A DNA stretch of 39,304 nt from Rhodospirillales bacterium (GTDB taxonomy: Bacteria > Pseudomonadota > Alphaproteobacteria > ATCC43930 > CGMCC-115725): positions 1 through 39,304 of the forward strand of contig CANJCB010000039.1 of the NCBI GenBank assembly GCA_947473305.1, written 5' to 3'. The position numbers and the translations under genes were made by a program. Positions 27,110 through 34,884 of the stretch are shown here, piece after piece. Numbering within the stretch: the first letter of the stretch is position 1; each line of letters begins with the position of its first letter. The notes under the pieces are model-generated. The model saw only the letters and a program-made list of their open reading frames with translations, was not told the origin of the DNA and did not search any database.

Positions 27110-28600
27110 TCAATCTCCGCGTTGCGGTTGGAATCCGCTCTGCAAAGCCTCTAAAACACCTTCAGCGCCAGCGTTGTCTGGCTCTACGACGATGCCGCGG
27201 TCCGTCATCTCGAACCGGCGCAACGTTCGCGCAATGTGGCTGTTGCGTGCTTTCAAAACCGAAACGAAGCGATGCAGTTCCGAACGAAGTTCGGCGTAGC
27301 GCATCAGAATGATCGTTTCCGCGATTCCCGACGCGCCACGAAGATGCGTGCCGGTGAGCGGCAGGACCCCGCCCGTGACGCAAACATCGTCTTCATGGGT
27401 ATAGATGACGGTGACGCCCAAGGCCCGCAGCTCGTTGGTTATCGCGGTAAAAAGCGGCTTCACCCGCTCCGGCTCCACGGCCAGTTCCACGAAGCCGTCG
27501 ACGCCGTCCAGGAATAGCCGCTTGATGCCTTTCCGCCTGACGATGTCGAGCAGCCGCGCCGCCACGTCATCGATCAATCCGTCGGTGGTCGGCTGCCAGA
27601 CATAATCGACCACACCTGTCTCAAGCCATTTCGCCAGCGGGGAGCCAAGTTGCCTGGCCTGTCGCGAGATCGCATCCTTCGTCTCGTAGAAACTGAAGAA
27701 AAGCCCGGGCTCCTTTGCGGAGCATCCGCCCAGGAAATGGATCCCCAATGTCGTCTTGCCGATCCCCGGGGGACCGACAACCATCATCGGAGAGGGGCCG
27801 ATCAAGCCGCCACCCAGCATGTCATCCAAGCCGGCGACCCCGGTCATCACCCGGAAGGCGGGCGCCCGGTCACCGGGCGTTGGCCGAGCCAGCAGGGCTT
27901 CCGTTCGCGGAAAGACGCACAGGCCATCGCCTGTGATGAGGAAGGAATGGCGGCCCTCCAGGAACGGCCCGCCGCGGCGCTTGTGGACGATGATCTCACG
28001 TTCGGAGCGACGGCCATAAAGCCGAAGCCGCATCTCGATGACGCCATCGACCATGGTCTGTTCGGCTGCGACGGGAATATTGCTGGCACTGGCGCTAGTG
28101 AGCAGAAACATGGTGCTGGCCGACACGGCCGCGACCGTCTGGACCTCATGGATGAATTTCTTGAACTCGCGGGGAGTGCCCGCCGTCTCTTCCGCCGCGA
28201 CGAGACCGTCGAGCACAACCAGGCTCACATTGCGATTCTGCACTTCACGACGCAAAAGCGTCACCAGCCCCTTGAGCCCCTCTTCCTCAAGCACCCGGAA
28301 AGCGCTCACGTAATAGACGCGATCGGGGACAGCCTCAGGATCGAAGAAGCTCATGGCGCCGATATGCGCCATCATGCGGGCATGGCTTTCGGCCAGGAGC
28401 GTCACGTAAAGGGCGAAGCCCTCGGTCTGGGCCACATGGTTGTAGCAAAGCTGGTTGCCGAGGATGGTCTTGCCGGCGCCGGGCTCGCCCTGGACGATGT
28501 AGACGCCCCCATTCAGAAAACCACCCTGCAGGATGGCGTCGAGCCCCCCTATGCCGCTCCGCACCGTCTCAAGAGCCATTGATCTGCTTGGTTCGCTCAC
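27110..28600 (-). CDS. KaiC-like two-domain RecA-fold ATPase
   Basis: This 496-residue protein has two KaiC domains in tandem. Domain 1 has Walker A GEPGAGKT (residues 38-45) and Walker B-like VSLVVLDGLV; domain 2 has Walker A GPPGIGKTT (276-284) and LFLDGVDGF. The C-terminal GTHLRGASGIAETIILMRY aligns with the phosphorylation loop of cyanobacterial KaiC: the Ser431 position appears to be Ser, but the Thr432 position is Gly, so the two-site phosphorylation cycle is probably absent. The start is GTG 28600, forming a GTGA overlap with the kinase stop; an ATG at 28578 is an alternative. No kaiA or kaiB lies in the window. Non-clock KaiC homologues pair with two-component proteins in many bacteria, as here. 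Confidence 0.92.
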   Translation of the reverse strand: MSEPSRSMALETVRSGIGGLDAILQGGFLNGGVYIVQGEPGAGKTILGNQLCYNHVAQTEGFALYVTLLAESHARMMAHIGAMSFFDPEAVPDRVYYVSAFRVLEEEGLKGLVTLLRREVQNRNVSLVVLDGLVAAEETAGTPREFKKFIHEVQTVAAVSASTMFLLTSASASNIPVAAEQTMVDGVIEMRLRLYGRRSEREIIVHKRRGGPFLEGRHSFLITGDGLCVFPRTEALLARPTPGDRAPAFRVMTGVAGLDDMLGGGLIGPSPMMVVGPPGIGKTTLGIHFLGGCSAKEPGLFFSFYETKDAISRQARQLGSPLAKWLETGVVDYVWQPTTDGLIDDVAARLLDIVRRKGIKRLFLDGVDGFVELAVEPERVKPLFTAITNELRALGVTVIYTHEDDVCVTGGVLPLTGTHLRGASGIAETIILMRYAELRSELHRFVSVLKARNSHIARTLRRFEMTDRGIVVEPDNAGAEGVLEALQSGFQPQRGD

Positions 28601-29355
28601 GTGCCGTCCCTCGGTGCTTTAGGTAAGATAACGGTGAAAATCGATCCCTTGCCGACGGTGCTTTCAACCGTCACTTTCCCGCCCAAGGCCTCGGCAAGCT
28701 GGCAAACGATCCAGAGCCCCACCCCGAAGCCCCCTGCCCGTTCGTCGCGGCCGACAGCGCGTTCGAACCGATCGAAAATGCGCGCCTGATCGGCCTCCGA
28801 GATGCCGATCCCCCGATCCAACACGCGCAAAATGACCGCGTCGCCGGCGTTTTCCGCGGTGGCCTCGATCGGCTTCCCGGCGCCATATTTGATGGCATTG
28901 GAAAAAAGATTCTCGACGATCTGCTCGACGGCGAGACGATCGTAGTTTCCCACCAGCCCCTCGGGGGCCACCACATTGACCGGGGATCGGGCATGGTCGG
29001 CCAGGGGCTTCAAAGCGGCGGCGACCTCAAGGAGGACCTCGGACACATCGACCGGCGTCAATTCAAGCGTGAGCTTCCCGGTGGTGATCCGGGATACGTC
29101 GAGCAAGGTGGTCGCCCGCTTCATATAAAGCTCGATCAGCCATTCCAGCCGCTCGAGCCCGGCGACCAGCCGCTCCTGCGTGGGTTTTCCCTTGCGGACA
29201 AGATGAAGCAGCAGGCTGACTTGACCCGCAATGGGTGTCATGGGGTTGCGAAGCTCGTGCCCGATCGTCGCGATGAAGGCGTCGCGGGCCTGCACCGACT
29301 CGGTTAGTTCCCTTATCCGGTCTTCAAGGTCGGAACGCTTGGCCATAAGCTTCAT
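28597..29355 (-). CDS. Soluble sensor histidine kinase (KaiC operon)
   Basis: This 252-residue kinase is little more than a kinase core. A short N-terminal coiled-coil-like stretch (residues 8-24) leads into the H box FIATIGHELRNPMTP (His33), then N box ENLFSNAIKYG, G1 DRGIGIS, F box IFDRF and G2 GGFGVGLWIV. It has no membrane segment and no PAS, GAF or other sensory domain, so its input must come from a partner; the KaiC-like ATPase, whose GTG start overlaps its stop, is the obvious candidate. The ATG at 29355 is used; a second in-frame ATG is three codons in. It is the first gene of the operon. Confidence 0.92.
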   Translation of the reverse strand: MKLMAKRSDLEDRIRELTESVQARDAFIATIGHELRNPMTPIAGQVSLLLHLVRKGKPTQERLVAGLERLEWLIELYMKRATTLLDVSRITTGKLTLELTPVDVSEVLLEVAAALKPLADHARSPVNVVAPEGLVGNYDRLAVEQIVENLFSNAIKYGAGKPIEATAENAGDAVILRVLDRGIGISEADQARIFDRFERAVGRDERAGGFGVGLWIVCQLAEALGGKVTVESTVGKGSIFTVILPKAPRDGT

Positions 29356-29488
29356 ACAGCTCGACTAGACGCAACCCAGCGCCCCTATAATACTTCGACG
29401 TGCACTCCCACCCCCTGCACCATCAAAGTTTATCGCTGTTTTCTTTGCTCCGGGGATCGCTTTTGTACAGTTTGGACCATCTTGGGCC

Positions 29489-29920
29489 ATGAGCCATAAA
29501 GGCCCCCTTTTTGGGAATCCCCGGCCCGGTCTGACCTATCCGGAGCGGCCCGGCGCTTATGCGGTGATCCCGCGCCGCGACGGATGCTTCGCTTTCGTGC
29601 GCGGCATCTCGGGCAGGCTATTTCTGCCGGGCGGAGGCATCGAGGAAGGAGAGACCCCTGAAATCGCTCTCTTCCGAGAGCTTGCCGAAGAGATCGGCTG
29701 GAGCGGACGGCTGGTTCATTCGCTTGGGCAAGCATCGGAATATGTGATCGCCATGAGCGGCAATGCGCTCCTCGTCAGGGGAGTCTATTTCCAGCTGGAT
29801 CTGATCGACCGCCTGCCCGGTCCTTGCGAATACGAGATCGTCTGGAAGGCGCCGGCGGCAGCAGCTTCGGAACTCGCCCGCCGCTGCGACGCCTGGGCGA
29901 TTTCGCAAGTGCGCCTCTGA
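29489..29920 (+). CDS. Nudix hydrolase
   Basis: This 143-residue protein contains a complete Nudix box: GGIEEGETPEIALFRELAEEIGW (positions about 49-71) fits Gx5Ex7REUxEExGU with all catalytic glutamates. Nudix enzymes hydrolyse nucleoside diphosphates linked to another moiety; the specific substrate cannot be told. It is divergent from the histidine kinase gene. A perfect TATAAT lies at 29386-29391 in the 133-base divergent gap, about 100 bases before the ATG, but no matching -35 is clear. It is convergent with the receiver gene, 11 bases away. The stretch GPCEYEIVWKAPAAAASEL near the end suggests a variant C-terminal substrate loop. Confidence 0.9.
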   Translation: MSHKGPLFGNPRPGLTYPERPGAYAVIPRRDGCFAFVRGISGRLFLPGGGIEEGETPEIALFRELAEEIGWSGRLVHSLGQASEYVIAMSGNALLVRGVYFQLDLIDRLPGPCEYEIVWKAPAAAASELARRCDAWAISQVRL

Positions 29921-29931
29921 CGGCGACGCGA

Positions 29932-30432
29932 TCAGCCGGCCATCAGTTCATCGACCCGCGACAGAAGCTCGTCCATCCGGAATGGCTTCTTGAGGATGCT
30001 CATCCCTTCCGACAGACGACCCGTTTTCGTCGCTTCGCTGCCAGAGCCGCCCGTAATAAAGAGAACCTTGAGGCCCGGCCGGATCTCGCGCGCCGCATCG
30101 GCGACATCGCGCCCGTTCATCCCGCCCGGCAGGCCCACGTCGGTGATCAGGAGATCGATACGGAGGGTAGAGCGCAGGATACGGAGCGCCGTGGCGCCAT
30201 CGACCGCTTCGACGGCATCGAAACCAAGCTCTTGAAGCATCTCGGAAACCAGCATCCGGACTGCCGCGTCGTCATCGACCACCAGCACGCGTTCTCCCCC
30301 ATGCGGAGCAAGGCCGGACATGGCGGGTCCCCTGGACATTTCAAAGTCGGGCATCGCGAAGACGATGGAGGAGCCTTCTCTGGAAGAGGTGAGAAATCCA
30401 TCGGGCGCGTGGTCCTGACCAATACGAAACAT
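29932..30432 (-). CDS. Receiver-domain response regulator with N-terminal extension
   Basis: This 166-residue protein has a C-terminal receiver domain (residues about 47-165): VLVVDDD, phosphoacceptor Asp98 in LLITDVGLPGGMNG, and Lys in ILKKPF. The LPGGMNGRD loop is typical of receivers linked to HWE/FixL-like hybrid kinases in alphaproteobacteria. The first 45 residues have no recognised fold. I chose ATG 30432 because GGAG lies seven bases before it; ATGs around residues 27, 32 and 38 are alternatives closer to the domain. It lies 40 bases downstream of the 69-residue protein gene on the same strand, so both are likely driven by the repeat-rich region upstream. Kinase partner unknown. Confidence 0.88.
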   Translation of the reverse strand: MFRIGQDHAPDGFLTSSREGSSIVFAMPDFEMSRGPAMSGLAPHGGERVLVVDDDAAVRMLVSEMLQELGFDAVEAVDGATALRILRSTLRIDLLITDVGLPGGMNGRDVADAAREIRPGLKVLFITGGSGSEATKTGRLSEGMSILKKPFRMDELLSRVDELMAG

Positions 30433-30472
30433 CAAATGCTCCAAAGCAAAAACGGCGTGAATTAAATCGAGG

Positions 30473-30682
30473 CTAGGCGGCAAGGCGGCGCAGATGAGCG
30501 CGCTTGGGAGCGGTGCATTTGACGCGAACGTAGAGCGCGTCGCCGTCGTGATCGGCGCCCATGTCTTCCATCATCTCCGCAAGATCGGCCCAGGTGGCAC
30601 CGGAAACGATCGGAAACGTTACCGCGGCATCCTGGAAGACGGCGGTGACTTCACTGGCGATGTCTTGAGTTTGGGAAATCAT
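30473..30682 (-). CDS. Hypothetical 69-residue acidic protein
   Basis: This small protein is not recognised. It starts at ATG 30682 behind a strong GGAGGG ribosome site (seven bases away), which is why I prefer it to the longer open frame that continues into the upstream repeats. The sequence is acidic in the middle (WADLAEMMEDMGADHDGDALYVRV) and basic at the end (KCTAPKRAHLRRLAA), without signal peptide or membrane segment. It precedes the receiver gene by 40 bases and sits directly below the repeat-rich control region. A small regulatory or stress-related role is conceivable, but there is no evidence for a specific function. Confidence 0.65.
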   Translation of the reverse strand: MISQTQDIASEVTAVFQDAAVTFPIVSGATWADLAEMMEDMGADHDGDALYVRVKCTAPKRAHLRRLAA

Positions 30683-30694
30683 CGGAACCCTCCA

Positions 30695-30720
30695 TCTGAA
30701 TTCGTATTCTGAATTCGTAT
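30695..30720. repeat. 13-base perfect tandem repeat in leader of small-protein gene
   Basis: TCTGAATTCGTAT occurs twice with no spacer (30695-30707 and 30708-30720), 13-38 bases upstream of the ATG at 30682 when read leftwards. Each unit holds the palindrome GAATTC. The position suggests an operator or a leader element affecting the promoter or translation of the small-protein/receiver operon. Confidence 0.8.
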
Positions 30721-30774
30721 GAAGAGGGATATCATTCCGACTGTGCGGAAAGACAGAAACATCTGGTATCAATA

Positions 30775-30938
30775 CTGTAACGGGCTGTTACAGATCAGTT
30801 CTCTCCACAAGAACTTGTTACGATACCTTCATTCTTGTGACAATTTGTTACATAAGGTGGATTAATGCGATCCTGCGTTGCACGATCCGTCTTTCTGAGA
30901 CAATTCTTTACATAAGCCCGGTCTTTACATAAGCCCGG
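30775..30938. promoter_or_regulatory. Repeat-rich control region with helically phased TGTTAC-type boxes
   Basis: This lies in the 282-base gap between the NtaA-type monooxygenase end and the small-protein start. A perfect palindrome CTGTAAC-GGGCT-GTTACAG lies at 30775-30793. TGTTAC boxes start at 30786, 30816 and 30846, a TGTGAC variant at 30836 and CTTTAC at 30906, so all starts differ by multiples of ten bases, placing them on one DNA face. GACAATTTGTTACATAAG (30839-30856) recurs with two mismatches exactly 60 bases later (30899-30916). It is more AT-rich than its surroundings. It looks like a multi-site operator for an OmpR-type or similar regulator of the leftward operon; the binding protein is unknown. 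Confidence 0.6.
30905..30938. repeat. 17-base perfect tandem repeat
   Basis: TCTTTACATAAGCCCGG is repeated head-to-tail at 30905-30921 and 30922-30938. It includes the last CTTTAC box of the phased array and lies 27 bases beyond the stop of the NtaA-type monooxygenase gene (which reads leftwards and ends at 30965). Confidence 0.85.
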
Positions 30939-30964
30939 CCGGAAACCTTGTCAGGCCATCGGGC

Positions 30965-32308
30965 TTATTTCTTCAGGACCGCCGGATGCGGGGGGCGCGG
31001 AATCTCCAGCACGTTGCGGAAGGTGCTTCCCTCATATTCCGTACGAAAAATCCCCCGGCGTTGAAGCTCCGGCACGACCATTTCAACAAAATCCTCCAGG
31101 TACATGGGGAGCGCCGCGGGCGCCAGCATGAAGCCGTCCGTGGCCCCATTCTCCACCCAATACTGGAAGTCGTCGGCGATCATCTCGGGCGTACCGATGA
31201 TCTGCCGATGCCCCCGCCCGCCCGCCGCATAGCGCGCCAATTCAACAAGGGTCATTTTCTCCTCGATGGCCTTGGCCAGCAGGAGATCGCGACGGCTTTG
31301 GATCGCATCGCTGGCCGGCAGGCTCGTCACCGGTACGTCCAGGGGGATCTTCGACAGGTCGGCCCCGCCCAGCACTTCCGACAAAAGCTGCAGCGCCACG
31401 TCCGTCGGCATCTGGGATTGGAGATGCGCGTATTTCTCCCGCGCTTCCTCGACTGTCCTCCCGACGATCGGCCCCACCCCGCAGAAGATCGGGATGTCGT
31501 CGGGGTTGCGTCCATATTTCACGGCGCGGCTCTTGATGTCCTTGTAGAAGGCCTGGGCGCTTTTGAAGGTCTCCTGGGCGGTGAAGATCGCATCCGCCGT
31601 CTCGGCGCCGAATTCACGCCCGATGTCGGAGGAGCCGGCCTGAAAGACCACGGGGCGCCCCTGCGGCGAGCGCGGCGAATTCAGCGGCCCCTTGACCGAG
31701 AAGCGCTCGCTCTTCCAGTTGAGATAATGAAGCTTGTCGTAATCGAGATAGACGCCGGATTCGGCATCCCGTGGGAAGGCGTCGTCTTCCCAGCTGTCCC
31801 ACAAGCCGTTGACGATCTCGAGAAACTCCTTGGCCCGCGCGTAGCGGTCGTCATGGGCCATATGCTTTTCGGCCGTGAAGTTCGGCGCTTCGTCGGCGCT
31901 CGACGAGGTCACGACGTTCCAGCTCCCGCGCCCGCCGCTGATATGGTCGAGGGAGGCGAAGATGCGGGCGACATGGAAAGGTTCGTTGTAGGTCGTCGTC
32001 ATGGTCGCGACGAGGCCGATATGCTCGGTCACCATGGCCATGGCGGACAGCAGGGTCAGCGGCTCGAACACCCGGGTCGCCGGCATCTTGCTCATGGCGC
32101 TGGGGTTGCTGTGATAGAGAATCCGGTTCGAATCCGCGAGGAAGACGAAATCGAGCTTGCCCTTCTCCGCGACCTTGGCGAGATGCGTCCAATAGCCGAT
32201 CTTCGCGGAACGGTGGGGGTCGTCGCCGGGCAGACGCCAGGCAGCAACATGGGCGCCGTCGCCGGAAGTCCAGACGCCGATCTTCATCTTCTTGGCGTGA
32301 CCGCTCAT
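30965..32308 (-). CDS. NtaA/SnaA/DszA-family flavin-dependent monooxygenase (full length)
   Basis: This 447-residue protein is a complete LLM-class monooxygenase of the nitrilotriacetate/dibenzothiophene-sulfone type. The order is KIGVWTSGDGAHVAAWR, KGKLDFVFLADSNRI, FEPLTLLSAMAMVTEHIGLVATM, YNEPFHVARIFASLDHISGGRGSWNVVTS, SPQGRPVVFQAGSSDIGREFGA and the C-terminal GTPEMIADDFQYWVENGATDGFML. Such enzymes use FMNH2 from a separate reductase to oxidise amino-acids, sulfones or thiophenes. AGGAGG lies about seven bases before the ATG. It follows the HCHL-like gene by 90 bases on the same strand. No flavin reductase is visible. It is the intact relative of the truncated gene at 38005. Confidence 0.92.
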   Translation of the reverse strand: MSGHAKKMKIGVWTSGDGAHVAAWRLPGDDPHRSAKIGYWTHLAKVAEKGKLDFVFLADSNRILYHSNPSAMSKMPATRVFEPLTLLSAMAMVTEHIGLVATMTTTYNEPFHVARIFASLDHISGGRGSWNVVTSSSADEAPNFTAEKHMAHDDRYARAKEFLEIVNGLWDSWEDDAFPRDAESGVYLDYDKLHYLNWKSERFSVKGPLNSPRSPQGRPVVFQAGSSDIGREFGAETADAIFTAQETFKSAQAFYKDIKSRAVKYGRNPDDIPIFCGVGPIVGRTVEEAREKYAHLQSQMPTDVALQLLSEVLGGADLSKIPLDVPVTSLPASDAIQSRRDLLLAKAIEEKMTLVELARYAAGGRGHRQIIGTPEMIADDFQYWVENGATDGFMLAPAALPMYLEDFVEMVVPELQRRGIFRTEYEGSTFRNVLEIPRPPHPAVLKK

Positions 32309-32398
32309 GAAGCCCTCCTTGGCATTGGGCGCGCGGGCCGCGCCGATCGTTAAGCTACTATCCTATCCTCCGGGCAAGGGCGCCGCCAGCCGGCAGGA

Positions 32399-33226
32399 TC
32401 ATCCCTCCTTCTTGAAGGGTTCGAAGAAGGGCTTGAAGCTCTTCTTGTCGAGAAACTGGGAGAGGCCGGTCTCATAGGACTTGTTCGGATCCGAAGCCTT
32501 CAAGGCGAGGCTCCTATTGGCGAGATAGTCCCCGGCCTGCTGGATATCCATGGTGCGCACCATGCGCATCGCCTGCTTGGTCGCGCGCAGGACGGCCGGG
32601 CTCTTCGCCATCAGCTTCTTGGCCAGTTCGACGGTCTTCTCGCGCAACTGTTCCTTGGGCACGGAGAAATTGGTGAGGCCGATCCGGGTCGCTTCCTTCC
32701 CATCGAAAGCCTCGCCAAGGCAGGCGTAATAGAGCCCATGACGATAAAGCACGGAATCGGCCACGACCTTGGCGACGACGCCACCGGGGATGATCCCCCA
32801 ATTCACTTCCGAGAGCGAGAAGACCGCATCGTCGGCGGCAACGGCGAAATCCGTGGCAAGCAGTTGGGTGAAGGCGCCGCCCGCGCAATAGCCCTCGACC
32901 ATGGAGATCGTCGGCTTGTCATACATATAGAGCCGGCCCCAGCGCCAGCGGTTGGAAGCCTCGCGGATGCGCTTGGCGCCAGCCGGGTTCTGGTCGAGGC
33001 CGCGGAAATATTCCTTCAGGTCCTGCCCTGCCGAAAAATTGCCGCCGGCGCCGGCCACGATAACCACCTTGGTCTCGGGATCGGTTTCGAGCTCGGCAAG
33101 CGTCTCATCCATTTCCAGATGAAGCTGCGGGCTCATGGCGTTCTTTTTCTCAGGCCGGTTCAACCAGACCCAGCTGATCCCGTCTTCCTTCTCCACCTTC
33201 ACGCATTGCCTTGCGCTGTCCATCAT
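32399..33226 (-). CDS. Hydroxycinnamoyl-CoA hydratase-lyase (HCHL/Ech)-like crotonase
   Basis: This 275-residue crotonase has nearly the length and layout of feruloyl/4-coumaroyl-CoA hydratase-lyase: VWLNRPEKKNAMSP, AGQDLKEYFR, RWRWGRLYMYDKPTI and LSEVNWGIIPGG with Glu140 at the place of HCHL catalytic Glu143, then FLDKKSFKPFF at the end. HCHL turns feruloyl-CoA into vanillin and acetyl-CoA. In the recalled Pseudomonas sequence the phenol-binding Tyr239 lies in DYLYA; here the segment reads GDYLANRS, putting Ala236 at that place, so a non-phenolic or different substrate is possible. ATG 33226 has GGGAGA before it (two adjacent ATGs). It probably leads a short operon with the NtaA-type monooxygenase. 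Divergent from the binding protein at 33409. Confidence 0.87.
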   Translation of the reverse strand: MMDSARQCVKVEKEDGISWVWLNRPEKKNAMSPQLHLEMDETLAELETDPETKVVIVAGAGGNFSAGQDLKEYFRGLDQNPAGAKRIREASNRWRWGRLYMYDKPTISMVEGYCAGGAFTQLLATDFAVAADDAVFSLSEVNWGIIPGGVVAKVVADSVLYRHGLYYACLGEAFDGKEATRIGLTNFSVPKEQLREKTVELAKKLMAKSPAVLRATKQAMRMVRTMDIQQAGDYLANRSLALKASDPNKSYETGLSQFLDKKSFKPFFEPFKKEG

Positions 33227-33408
33227 TATCGTCTCCCTCTCGAAGAAAGCGCATTCGAGAGGCAGCAGGGGCTCCAAGTCAATAGAAGGCGCAGCGGCCA
33301 GCTTGTGGCGGAGCTTGCAAGCGGATAGGCTTCCGTCCAAGCCAGAGAAGCGATGTGGCGCGGATCGGGGGGCCTTTCCGCGGATGCGGTCGCACAAGGA
33401 GGAACCCC

Positions 33409-34467
33409 ATGTCCGGACAGGCACCTCATAGCCGCCGCCATTTTCTGGCCGGCGCTTCGTCCCTAGCCCTTGCCGCGCCCTTCGTGATACCCGCCGAAGT
33501 CCGGGCGCAGAATCAGACACTCTATGTGAATACCTGGGGCGGTTCCTGGGAAGAGGCCGACAAGGTCGCCTATTACGAGCCCTTTACCAAGGAAACCGGC
33601 GTCCAGGTCCGCAGCGTTTCCCCGGTTTCCTATGCGAAGCTGAAAGCCCAGGTGCGCTCCGGCAACTATGATTTCGACGTCACCACCGCCGGCCGGGCGG
33701 AAACCCTGATGGCCGAGGCCGAGGGGCTGATCGAGCCGATCGACTGGACCATCGTCAAGAAAGAGAAGCTCTGGCCCGATGCGGCCTATGGGCAGGGTAT
33801 CGGCGACGTGACCCTCGCGACGCCACTCGTCTACCGCAAGGACAAGTTTCCCAATGGCGGCCCCAGGAGCTGGGCCGATTTCTGGGACGTGAAGAAATTT
33901 CCCGGCAAGCGCGGCATGTATAAGGCGGCGACCCGGACGCTCGGCTATGCGCTGCTCGCGGACGGCGTGCCGATGGACAAGCTTCTGCCCATGGATTTCG
34001 ACCGCGCCTTCAAGAAACTCGACGAGATCAAGCCCCATATCAATGTCTGGTGGGAACAGGGCGGGCAATCGGAACAGATCATCCGCGACAGCGAAGTCGA
34101 CATGATGGCCATGTGGAACGCCCGGGCGAGCGCCCTCATCGCCGACGGGGTGCCCATCGAGATCGTCTGGAACGGCGCCAATCTCCGGTCGGGCAATTGG
34201 ATCGTCCCGAAAGGCACGCCGCGACGGCAACTGGCCTGGGAGTTCGTCAATTTCGTCGCCCAGGCGAAACCCCAGGCGGAGTTCTCCCGCCGCATGCTCT
34301 ATGGCCCGATGAACCCCCATTCCTTCCAGTTCATGAGCGCGGCGGAAGCGGCTCAGATGCCGAGTTCGCCGCAGAACCGGCCGCTCTGCTGGGAAAGCGA
34401 CTATGCCTGGGAGGCGAAGAACCTCGGCCCCTTGACCGACCGCTTCACCCAATGGCTCGCGAGCTGA
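33409..34467 (+). CDS. PotD-like extracellular solute-binding protein, Tat-exported (copy 2)
   Basis: This 352-residue protein has a twin-arginine signal (SRRHFLAGAS, hydrophobic to VIPAEVRA, cleavage before QNQTL) and a mature start TLYVNTWGGSWEEADKVAYY. It parallels the protein at 11760-12839 throughout (YRKDKFPNGGP.SWADFWDVKKFP, FKKLDEIKPHI, VPIEIVW), so they are paralogues. ATG 33409 has AAGGAGG about six bases upstream, which decides it over the longer frame. It belongs to the polyamine-type binding proteins, but with no permease nearby its ligand is unknown. Its end overlaps the start of the VOC gene. The 182-base divergent gap before it contains the palindrome GCTTGCAAGC (33313-33322), a possible operator. 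Confidence 0.93.
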   Translation: MSGQAPHSRRHFLAGASSLALAAPFVIPAEVRAQNQTLYVNTWGGSWEEADKVAYYEPFTKETGVQVRSVSPVSYAKLKAQVRSGNYDFDVTTAGRAETLMAEAEGLIEPIDWTIVKKEKLWPDAAYGQGIGDVTLATPLVYRKDKFPNGGPRSWADFWDVKKFPGKRGMYKAATRTLGYALLADGVPMDKLLPMDFDRAFKKLDEIKPHINVWWEQGGQSEQIIRDSEVDMMAMWNARASALIADGVPIEIVWNGANLRSGNWIVPKGTPRRQLAWEFVNFVAQAKPQAEFSRRMLYGPMNPHSFQFMSAAEAAQMPSSPQNRPLCWESDYAWEAKNLGPLTDRFTQWLAS

Positions 34468-34844
34468 CCGAAGGCGCCTCGCTGACAGGCGCGGAACCCC
34501 AGCTCTTCGTCGCGGAGATCGAGACTTCGGTCGAATTCTTCACCGGGAAGCTGGGTTTCGCGGTCGCCTTTCTCTATGGCGAGCCGCCCTTCTACGGGCA
34601 GGTGGTCCGCGGCGCGGCCAAGCTCAACCTCCGTAAAGTCTGCGCGCCGGTTTTCGTGGGCGATATCCGCGCGCGGGAGGACCTGCTGGCAGCCGCGGTC
34701 ACCGTGGAAGGCATCGAGCCGCTGTTTGGCGAATTCCAGGCGACCGGCGCCCCCTTTCACCAAACCCTCAGGCAAGAGCCTTGGGGGGCTCGGACCTTCA
34801 TCGTCAAGGATCCGGATGGAAACCTGATCCTCTTCGCAGAATAA
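34452..34844 (+). CDS. VOC-family (glyoxalase/bleomycin-resistance-like) protein
   Basis: This 130-residue protein has the vicinal-oxygen-chelate pattern: PQLFVAEIETSVEFFTGKLGFAVAF at the start, a central Leu/Val-rich repeat half, and the typical ending GARTFIVKDPDGNLILFAE with a likely metal-ligand Glu. The family includes glyoxalase I, extradiol dioxygenases and resistance proteins; the small size favours a glyoxalase/bleomycin-resistance-like member. Its ATG (34452) lies inside the end of the binding-protein gene, overlapping by 16 bases in another frame, so it is translated by coupling. Role in the operon unknown; detoxification or isomerisation of a catabolic intermediate is possible. 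Confidence 0.85.
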   Translation: MARELTEGASLTGAEPQLFVAEIETSVEFFTGKLGFAVAFLYGEPPFYGQVVRGAAKLNLRKVCAPVFVGDIRAREDLLAAAVTVEGIEPLFGEFQATGAPFHQTLRQEPWGARTFIVKDPDGNLILFAE

Positions 34845-34884
34845 CGGGGCCTGAGCCCCAACGAACAGGGAAGGCAGTTTCGAT

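Noticed and set aside
27110-28600. A circadian KaiABC clock locus
   Set aside because: No kaiA or kaiB in the window, and the second phosphosite of KaiC appears to be missing.
30695-30938. Possible CRISPR array
   Set aside because: Repeats are 6-18 bases with no regular spacers of 30-40 bases, and no cas genes are near. A control region fits better.
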